DNA from: Solidesulfovibrio fructosivorans JJ] | Lineage (GTDB): Bacteria; Desulfobacterota; Desulfovibrionia; Desulfovibrionales; Desulfovibrionaceae | DNA: 64,000 nucleotides | Direction: 5' to 3' | Assembly (NCBI RefSeq): GCF_000179555.1 | Contig: NZ_AECZ01000019.1 | Coordinates: forward strand, 17,143 to 81,142 | Shown: piece after piece, positions 59,277 to 64,000 of the stretch | How the letters are laid out: each line of letters starts with the position of its first letter | Numbering within the stretch: the stretch's first letter is position 1 | Notes under the pieces: generated by a model | Told to the model about the DNA's origin: nothing | Seen by the model: only the letters and a program-made list of their open reading frames with translations | Databases searched by the model: none | Made by a program: the position numbers and the translations under genes

Positions 59277-59995
59277 TGCGCTTTTGCCTCCCCGTTTTTC
59301 TTGTCCACGATGGTGGCCAGCACCCTGGCCAGCTCCACGGGCACCGTGATTTGCGGGCAATGGCCGCTGTCGATGGAATGCATGGCAAACCCGAGGAATT
59401 TGGCCCGGTCGGCCATGGCCACAAACATGGGATTGGGATTTTTGGCGCAACGCACATAGTGGCGCTTTACCGGAAAGACCAGTTCGCCGACCGCCGCGTC
59501 GGTGAAGGCGGCCATCGGGAACGGGGCCACACGGGCCATGAACCAAGCCTCATCGGGCGCTCCGGCCACCCCGAACATCCCCGCCTCCCACGGCGAAACC
59601 AGCCAGCCGTCGGTCAGCTTCGATTGGAGCATGGCCTGAAAGGGTTCGCCGCCAACACCGGCGAAAGACTTGCCCGGCTGGGGAATGATGCCCTCCACGT
59701 AAATGGTCCCGGACAACCGGCCCATGATCGCGGCCATGGCCCCGGCGCCGACGATGCCGGAATAGCTGTGGGCGACAAGGTAAACGTCGGCAAGGTCCTC
59801 CATCTCGAAAAACTGCGTCAGGTCGCGCACGTAGGCCTCAAGCCCCAAGCCCTTGTCCATGGTGTGGCGGTGAAAGCCGCATCCGGACAATGTGGGCGCA
59901 TACGCCCGGTGCCCCATGGGGAAAAGCGCCTCGGCGGTCCGCTTCCAGACCCAGCCGCCCTGAAACGCGCCGTGCACGCAAACGAACGTGGCCAT
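59273..59995 (-). CDS. Alpha/beta hydrolase, first gene of the mod operon
   Basis: A 240-aa hydrolase of the salicylate-esterase/MES-like branch. The HGxF-type start is FVCVHGAFQGGWVWK, the nucleophile elbow VAHSYSGIVGAG (Ser) and the catalytic His in IDSGHCPQITVPVELA. ATG 59995 is the proposed start. It is translated first in the hydrolase-modC-modA-modB unit, with a 4-base overlap with modC. The reason for its link to molybdate transport is unknown. Confidence 0.88.
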   Translation of the reverse strand: MATFVCVHGAFQGGWVWKRTAEALFPMGHRAYAPTLSGCGFHRHTMDKGLGLEAYVRDLTQFFEMEDLADVYLVAHSYSGIVGAGAMAAIMGRLSGTIYVEGIIPQPGKSFAGVGGEPFQAMLQSKLTDGWLVSPWEAGMFGVAGAPDEAWFMARVAPFPMAAFTDAAVGELVFPVKRHYVRCAKNPNPMFVAMADRAKFLGFAMHSIDSGHCPQITVPVELARVLATIVDKKNGEAKAQ

Positions 59996-60083
59996 GCTCC
60001 CTCCTTTGCCGACATCGGCGTTCCAGGCCGACCGCCAGACGCCATGCCGGGCATGCTACAGTAAAAGAAAGTAAAATCCAGCA

Positions 60084-60107
60084 TCACTCTTTTTTTTATC
60101 CTCGTGA
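60084..60107. promoter_or_regulatory. TunR-type operator, site 1
   Basis: TCACT-N14-CGTGA (60084-60107) overlaps the -10 box and spacer of the candidate mod promoter. Same half-site spacing (19 bases start to start) as the two following sites. Its right half also forms a 10-bp perfect inverted pair TCGTGACACT (60102-60111) with AGTGTCACGA (60128-60137). Confidence 0.5.
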
Positions 60108-60123
60108 CACTACTACTTTCCAA
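60095..60123 (-). promoter_or_regulatory. Candidate promoter of the hydrolase-modCAB operon
   Basis: On the minus strand TTGGAA (60123-60118) and GATAAA (60100-60095) are 17 bases apart, about 100 bases before the hydrolase ATG. Operator site 2 lies just upstream of its -35, an activator-type position; site 1 overlaps the core. Confidence 0.45.
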
Positions 60124-60131
60124 ACTAAGTG

Positions 60132-60155
60132 TCACGATAGAAATATTTTTCGTGA
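60132..60155. promoter_or_regulatory. TunR-type operator, site 2
   Basis: TCACG-N14-CGTGA (60132-60155), spacer AT-rich (ATAGAAATATTTTT). The best copy with respect to the mod promoter, immediately upstream of its -35. TunR proteins are known activators of modABC and bind an approximately 30-base motif; identity of this site with that motif is inference. Confidence 0.6.
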
Positions 60156-60211
60156 CTCTTCAAAATGAACCCTTGACGATGCGAACGTCATACCGCATCA
60201 CTGCATCAGTA

Positions 60212-60235
60212 TCACGCCGCAAAAAGTATTCGTGA
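60212..60235. promoter_or_regulatory. TunR-type operator, site 3
   Basis: TCACG-N14-CGTGA (60212-60235), with the outer pair extended to TATCACG ... CGTGATA (60210-60237). It lies 53 bases before the tunR ATG and could mediate autoregulation. Confidence 0.6.
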
Positions 60236-60288
60236 TAGAGACGCTGTATTCTTTACAACATAAGAAATGTCGGCTATCCCATCAAAGC

Positions 60289-61473
60289 ATGAGTACCGTC
60301 GAAGAAAGCATCCTTGAAAGAGTATCCTGTCTCGACGTCCTGGCCCTGGAACGCCTGCGGGACCACGCCGAAGCCATGCTGGCCCAGAAATCCGATCGGC
60401 CGACGCACAGGCGGCAGCATGGATCCCTGGGGCCCTGCCAAGCGGCGTTGTTCAAGGTTCCAAGCGACATCCGGCATCTGGAAACCGATGAGATCGAGCG
60501 CCTGACCGTCGCCTTCGACGAATGGCGCGACACGGCCCGCACGGCCCCCATTCGCCGGGCCCGCGACCGCATGCGGCTGGTCTACCTGATGTTGCGCCAC
60601 AGCGGCGGCAAGCTCGGGGAAGTGCTGGCGCTCAACGAGCGCACGGACATCGACATGGCCCAGTCGACCGTGAGCTTCGGCGGCGCCGACCCCAATGAGT
60701 CCCCGCGCAAGGTGGTGGTGCCCAAGTCGCTGATCGAGGAAGTGCTACGCTTCGCCGCGAGCCCGGCCAACCGGGGAATTCGCGGGGAACTTTTCCGCCT
60801 CGACCCCGGGTTCGTGCGCCGCAAGCTCTACGAGCAGGCGCGCCGGGCCGGACTGCCTCCGGGCCGCGTCAGCCCCACTTCGTTGCGCCACTCCCGGGCG
60901 GTGGAGCTCCTACGCGGCGGCGTGCCGCTGCCCGTGGTCCAGGTCATGCTCGGCCATTCCAGCTTGGTGCTCACGTCCATCTACTGCTCGTTTTCCGACC
61001 AGGACTGCCAGCGCATCGTCAACCATTGCGTCGCCAAGGAGAGCCGTGTGAAAACAAGCGCCCGCAACACCTTTTTCGGTTCCGTCACCAGCGTGCGCAA
61101 GAGCCCGCTTTTAACCGAGGTTTCCCTGACCGCCCAAAACGGTTTCGAGATCGTCTCGGTCATCACCAACGAAAGCTTCGAACGCCTGGGGCTGATCGAG
61201 GGCGGCCAGGTCACGGCCCTGGTCAAGGCCCCGTGGGTGCTTTTGGCCAAGGACGAGAAGATGGCCCGCACCAGCGCCCGCAACTGTTTTCCCGGCCAGG
61301 TAGTGAGTATCCGGGGCGACGGCGTGGCGGTGGAGATCATGGGGCTCCTCGACGGCGGTACGCCCATGTGCGCGCTCATCACGGCCGAATCCGTGGAGAC
61401 CCTGGACCTCAAGGAAGGCGACCAGATCTGGTTTTTCTTCAAGGCCTTCAGCGTAATCCTCAATATCGATTGA
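60289..61473 (+). CDS. tunR: TunR-family tungstate/molybdate-responsive regulator
   Basis: A 394-aa regulator with a tyrosine-recombinase-like DNA-binding domain (about residues 60-250) and two tandem molbindin (TOBE/Mop) domains (about 265-330, TSARNTFFGSVTSVRKSPLL, and 335-394, TSARNCFPGQVVSIRGDGVA). Catalytic residues are altered: the first Arg position is Lys108 (SGGKLGEVLAL) and the His of HxxR is Thr197 (SPTSLRHSRA), while Arg200, His223 (LGHSS) and Tyr232 remain. This is the layout of TunR, described as a recombinase-derived regulator of molybdate and tungstate transport. ATG 60289 is chosen over GTG 60232, which lies in operator site 3. Confidence 0.92.
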   Translation: MSTVEESILERVSCLDVLALERLRDHAEAMLAQKSDRPTHRRQHGSLGPCQAALFKVPSDIRHLETDEIERLTVAFDEWRDTARTAPIRRARDRMRLVYLMLRHSGGKLGEVLALNERTDIDMAQSTVSFGGADPNESPRKVVVPKSLIEEVLRFAASPANRGIRGELFRLDPGFVRRKLYEQARRAGLPPGRVSPTSLRHSRAVELLRGGVPLPVVQVMLGHSSLVLTSIYCSFSDQDCQRIVNHCVAKESRVKTSARNTFFGSVTSVRKSPLLTEVSLTAQNGFEIVSVITNESFERLGLIEGGQVTALVKAPWVLLAKDEKMARTSARNCFPGQVVSIRGDGVAVEIMGLLDGGTPMCALITAESVETLDLKEGDQIWFFFKAFSVILNID

Positions 61474-61516
61474 TCGCGGCGCATCCGATCAGGCAACGGA
61501 CCCGCCTCCTCAAAAG

Positions 61517-61550
61517 AACGGCCCGGCGAAGCATGCTTCGTCGGGCCGTT
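61517..61550. terminator. Palindromic bidirectional terminator between tunR and trpB2
   Basis: AACGGCCCGGCGAAGCA pairs with TGCTTCGTCGGGCCGTT over 17 bases with one mismatch and no loop. It lies between the convergent tunR and trpB2 genes. CTTTG follows on the plus strand. Confidence 0.75.
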
Positions 61551-61576
61551 CGCTTTGACGCGCCGGATGCGCGCGA

Positions 61577-62920
61577 TCAGTCGACATCCGGGCAGGCTTT
61601 GAGCGCCTCGGTGATGTTGGACTCCGGATAGGCGAAGTCGGTCAGCTTGCCTTGCAGGAACGCGTCGTAGGAGGCCAGATCGAGCAGGCCGTGGCCGGAA
61701 TAGAGGAAGACCACGCTTTCGTCGGGACCAGCCTGCTTGGCCGTCTCGATGGCGGCCTTGATGGCGTGGGAGGTCTCCGGAGCCGGCAGGAAGCCCTCGG
61801 TGCGCAAGAAGAGCTTGGCCGCCTCAAAGCACTCGGTCTGGAAGTAGGCCGTGGATTCCACGACGCCCTCGTTGGCAAGATTGCACACGATGGGCGCGCC
61901 GCCGTGGTAGCGCAGCCCGCCGGCATGGATGGGGGCCGGCATGAAGGCATGGCCCAGGGTGTGCATTTTCAAAAGCGGCGTCAGTTTGGCCACGTCGCCG
62001 TAGTCGTAGCGGAACTGCCCCCGGGTAAGGGTCGGGCAGGCCTTGGGCTCCACGGCGATGAAACGGATTTTCTCGCCCGCGAGCTTGCGGGGCAAAAACG
62101 GCAACACCAACCCGGCGAAGTTGCTGCCGCCACCCACGCATCCGACCAGATAGTCGGGCTTGGCCCCGATCATGGCCAGCTGCTTTTCCACTTCCAGGCC
62201 GATGATGGTCTGATGGTGCAGCACGTGGTTGAGGACGCTGCCGAGCGCATAGCGGGTGTCGTCATGGGTGGCGGCGTCCTCCACGGCCTCGGAAATGGCC
62301 AGGCCGAGGGAGCCCGTACAGTCCGGGTCCTGGGCCAGCATCGCCCGGCCGGTCTTGGTGTTCTCCGAGGGCGAGGGGAAAATCTCGCCGCCGTAGGCAT
62401 TGATGAGGATGCGGCGATACGGCTTCTGGGTGTAGCTCACCTTGACCATGTACACCGTGCAGTCGAGGCCGAGCTGGGAACAGGCGAAGGACAGCGCCGT
62501 GCCCCACTGCCCGGCGCCGGTCTCTGTGCTGATGCGGCGCACGCCTTCCATCTTGTTGTAATAGGCCTGGGGAATGGCGGTGTTGGGCTTGTGTGAGCCG
62601 GCCGGAGAGACGGACTCGTTCTTATAGTAGATCTTGCACTTGACCCCGAGGGCTTTTTCCAAACGCTCGGCCCGCACCAGCGGCGTCGGGCGATAGAGGC
62701 GGTAGATGTCCAGGACGGGCTCGGGAATGGGGAGCCAGCGTTGTGAAGACAATTCCTGCTCGATGACGGCCTTGGGGAAAATAAGCTCCAACTGGGCGGG
62801 GTCCACAGGCTGTTTGGTCTGGGGATCGAGCGGCGGGGCCAGGGGCGTCGGCAGGTCGGGCAGGGCGTTGTACCACTGCCGGGGCATCTCGCTTTCGGGA
62901 AGGGTGATTTTCAACTCCAT
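61577..62920 (-). CDS. TrpB2-type tryptophan synthase beta-like protein
   Basis: A 447-aa PLP enzyme. [19 protein letters not shown] start ([17 protein letters not shown]), the PLP Lys in [48 protein letters not shown] and a C-terminal [17 protein letters not shown] identify the TrpB2 (TIGR01415) subfamily. These are longer than TrpB1 and often occur without trpA. ATG 62920 has GGAGAGATGC. Its role (tryptophan synthesis or indole salvage) cannot be decided from neighbours; no other trp genes are nearby. It is divergent from the second modA. Confidence 0.92.
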   Translation of the reverse strand: MELKITLPESEMPRQWYNALPDLPTPLAPPLDPQTKQPVDPAQLELIFPKAVIEQELSSQRWLPIPEPVLDIYRLYRPTPLVRAERLEKALGVKCKIYYKNESVSPAGSHKPNTAIPQAYYNKMEGVRRISTETGAGQWGTALSFACSQLGLDCTVYMVKVSYTQKPYRRILINAYGGEIFPSPSENTKTGRAMLAQDPDCTGSLGLAISEAVEDAATHDDTRYALGSVLNHVLHHQTIIGLEVEKQLAMIGAKPDYLVGCVGGGSNFAGLVLPFLPRKLAGEKIRFIAVEPKACPTLTRGQFRYDYGDVAKLTPLLKMHTLGHAFMPAPIHAGGLRYHGGAPIVCNLANEGVVESTAYFQTECFEAAKLFLRTEGFLPAPETSHAIKAAIETAKQAGPDESVVFLYSGHGLLDLASYDAFLQGKLTDFAYPESNITEALKACPDVD

Positions 62921-63131
62921 GCATCTCTCCGAATGTGTTTTTTCCGGGCAGGCCAAACGGCCTTGCCTTGACGTCCTGTCCGCTGCGTGCCGGACACGTT
63001 GCAAAAGTCCTTCAGCTAAAGCCGGCGGCGACATGGTGTCAATACGCGCCGGCCGGGCGGCCACGACGACGCTTCCCGTTAGCGGGCGGATCGGTTAGAA
63101 AAAACCGGCCCCTACGCCAAAGGACATGGAC

Positions 63132-63878
63132 ATGAAACGTCTTGCCTGCGCCCTTGCCCTCGTTTTGGCCTGCGCCCTGCCCGCCCGGGCCGGGGAAATC
63201 ATTGTCTTCGCGGCCGCCAGCCTGACCAACGCCCTGGGCGAGATGGCCCCGGTTTTCGCCAAGCGCAACCCGGGACTGACCCTACGCGGGGAATACGCCG
63301 CCTCAGGCACGCTGCTTCGGCGTATGGACAACGGCGACGCCTGCGACGTCTTTTTGAGCGCCGATCCCCAGACCATGGACGCGGCCGAGGACCGGAGACG
63401 CATCGCCGCCGCGACGCGCACGGTCTTTGCCGGCAATGCCCTTGTCCTGGCCGTACCGGCCGGCAACCCGGCCCATGTGACGGACCTGGAATCGCTTTTT
63501 CACGGCGGCGTGCAACGCATCGGCGTGGGCAACCCCGAATCCGTGCCGGCCGGACGCTATGCCAAGCGGGCCCTGCAAGAAAAGGCCATGTGGTTCGCGC
63601 TGACCGGAAAGCTCGTCTACTATCCGTCCGTGCGCCACGTCCTGGCCGCCGTCAAAGCAAGCGACTGCGACGCCGGCTTCGTCTACGCCACCGACGCGGC
63701 CATCGCCGGCAAGGCCGTGGCCATCGCCGCCACCGTGCCGCTCACGCCCCCCGTCACCTATACGGCGGCCGTCGCGGCCAAGGCCCCCAATCCCCAGGGC
63801 GCGGCCGCGTTCCTCGCCTTCCTGGCCACGCCCGAAGCAAAAGCCATCCTCACCCGCTTCGGCTTCACCGTCCCATAA
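63132..63878 (+). CDS. Second molybdate ABC transporter substrate-binding protein (ModA type)
   Basis: A 248-aa periplasmic binding protein with a signal peptide (LACALALVLACALPARA, residues 4-20). The canonical ligand motif FAAASLTNALGEMAPVFAKR is present, with YAASGTLLRRMDNGDACDVF and GVGNPESVPAGRYAKRAL. ATG 63132 has AAGG about 8 bases upstream and is preferred over the ATG at 63126. No permease or ATPase gene follows within the window. It may be followed by its own mod genes beyond the end, or serve the first system. Confidence 0.9.
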   Translation: MKRLACALALVLACALPARAGEIIVFAAASLTNALGEMAPVFAKRNPGLTLRGEYAASGTLLRRMDNGDACDVFLSADPQTMDAAEDRRRIAAATRTVFAGNALVLAVPAGNPAHVTDLESLFHGGVQRIGVGNPESVPAGRYAKRALQEKAMWFALTGKLVYYPSVRHVLAAVKASDCDAGFVYATDAAIAGKAVAIAATVPLTPPVTYTAAVAAKAPNPQGAAAFLAFLATPEAKAILTRFGFTVP

Positions 63879-63895
63879 CAAGGGTAAAAAAGTGC

Positions 63896-63934
63896 CGGGG
63901 GGAAACCTTTCTAAAGAAAGGTTCTCCCCCCGGG
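63896..63934. repeat. Copy G of the hairpin repeat family (H2, inverted)
   Basis: CCGGGGGGAAACCTTTC pairs with GAAAGGTTCTCCCCCCGG around TAAA. The following bases (GCCCCCTTTCCAAAGATTTTTAATAGT) match the arm seen in copy E; a core with AATAGT / ACTATT is cut off at the window end, so an H1 partner may lie beyond it. Confidence 0.75.
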
Positions 63935-64000
63935 CCCCCTTTCCAAAGATTTTTAATAGTGATGGGACGTCTCCGTATCCTATCAGTAACTATTGAAAAC

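Noticed and set aside
60232..60288. A longer TunR start at GTG 60232
   Set aside because: This start lies inside operator site 3 and adds 19 residues of atypical sequence; ATG 60289 begins the normal protein.
62921..63131. A further TunR operator or a molybdenum-cofactor riboswitch before the second modA
   Set aside because: No TCACG-N14-CGTGA pair occurs there and no convincing riboswitch fold could be drawn by eye.
1..64000. CRISPR arrays, prophage, insertion sequences or rRNA genes
   Set aside because: No repeat-spacer pattern, transposase, phage structural gene or rRNA segment was seen; the hairpin repeats are not evenly spaced and have no spacers of constant length.

Overview
The window is a 64 kb stretch of high-GC chromosome that reads as a free-living, motile, anaerobic deltaproteobacterium of the Desulfovibrio group (Desulfovibrio sensu lato). 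The pointers are a TunR-type tungstate/molybdate regulator (a family described from sulfate-reducing deltaproteobacteria), a YedF selenium-type protein, two HD-GYP response regulators, a pyruvoyl arginine decarboxylase, FlhF-FlhG-FliA flagellar control and very compact ATGA-coupled operons. Species assignment is inference; nothing in the window is a phage, plasmid or CRISPR locus.

Layout. 0-6 kb: the end of a flagellar control operon (flhF 3' part, flhG, fliA, a CheY, a FliL-like protein, two small orphans), a 365-bp hairpin-rich gap and an unrecognised 282-aa gene. 6-17 kb: UbiD-like decarboxylase, tag, DUF488, YwbE, a methyltransferase, uvrC, a LOG-like protein, a HIT protein, LapA-like, mutS and lysA (repair and housekeeping). 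17.5-20.4 kb: a lower-GC module with an ECF sigma factor, a small membrane partner, a signal-peptidase homologue whose catalytic Ser is Asn, an SGNH hydrolase and an amphi-Trp protein. 20.5-31.6 kb: FMN hydroxyacid oxidase, a LysM/EF-hand lipoprotein, a TPR protein, a PLP decarboxylase paired with a permease, periplasmic carbonic anhydrase, xth, an HD-GYP regulator, a phosphoesterase, 5-FTHF cyclo-ligase and a laccase-domain protein. 31.7-47 kb: a second HD-GYP regulator, an epimerase, rlmH, rsmG, fabD, argS, a SPOR protein, pyruvoyl arginine decarboxylase, nth, a large membrane spermidine-synthase-like protein, yedF, a Cys-rich PAS histidine kinase, a pseudouridine synthase and lolA. 47.5-55.7 kb: ftsK, efp, aroQ, engB, uppP, a tRNA-Met and, beside it, an AT-rich CheY-like gene, then lipoproteins. 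55.8-64 kb: a metal-homeostasis block with two feoA genes behind a Fur-box promoter, hydrolase-modCAB, divergent tunR with three equally spaced operator-like repeats, a TrpB2 gene and a second modA.

Two things stand out. First, a family of paired hairpins (type H1 GAGAGGGG-stem, type H2 CCGGGGG-stem) sits at 3' gene ends throughout the window, in both orientations, with up to 65 nt of exact identity between copies and a variable palindromic core. Second, the tunR-mod intergenic region carries three copies of TCAC(G/T)-N14-CGTGA, one placed just upstream of a candidate mod promoter; this fits the known activator role of TunR at modABC. The best single-protein oddity is the signal-peptidase homologue lacking its serine nucleophile.
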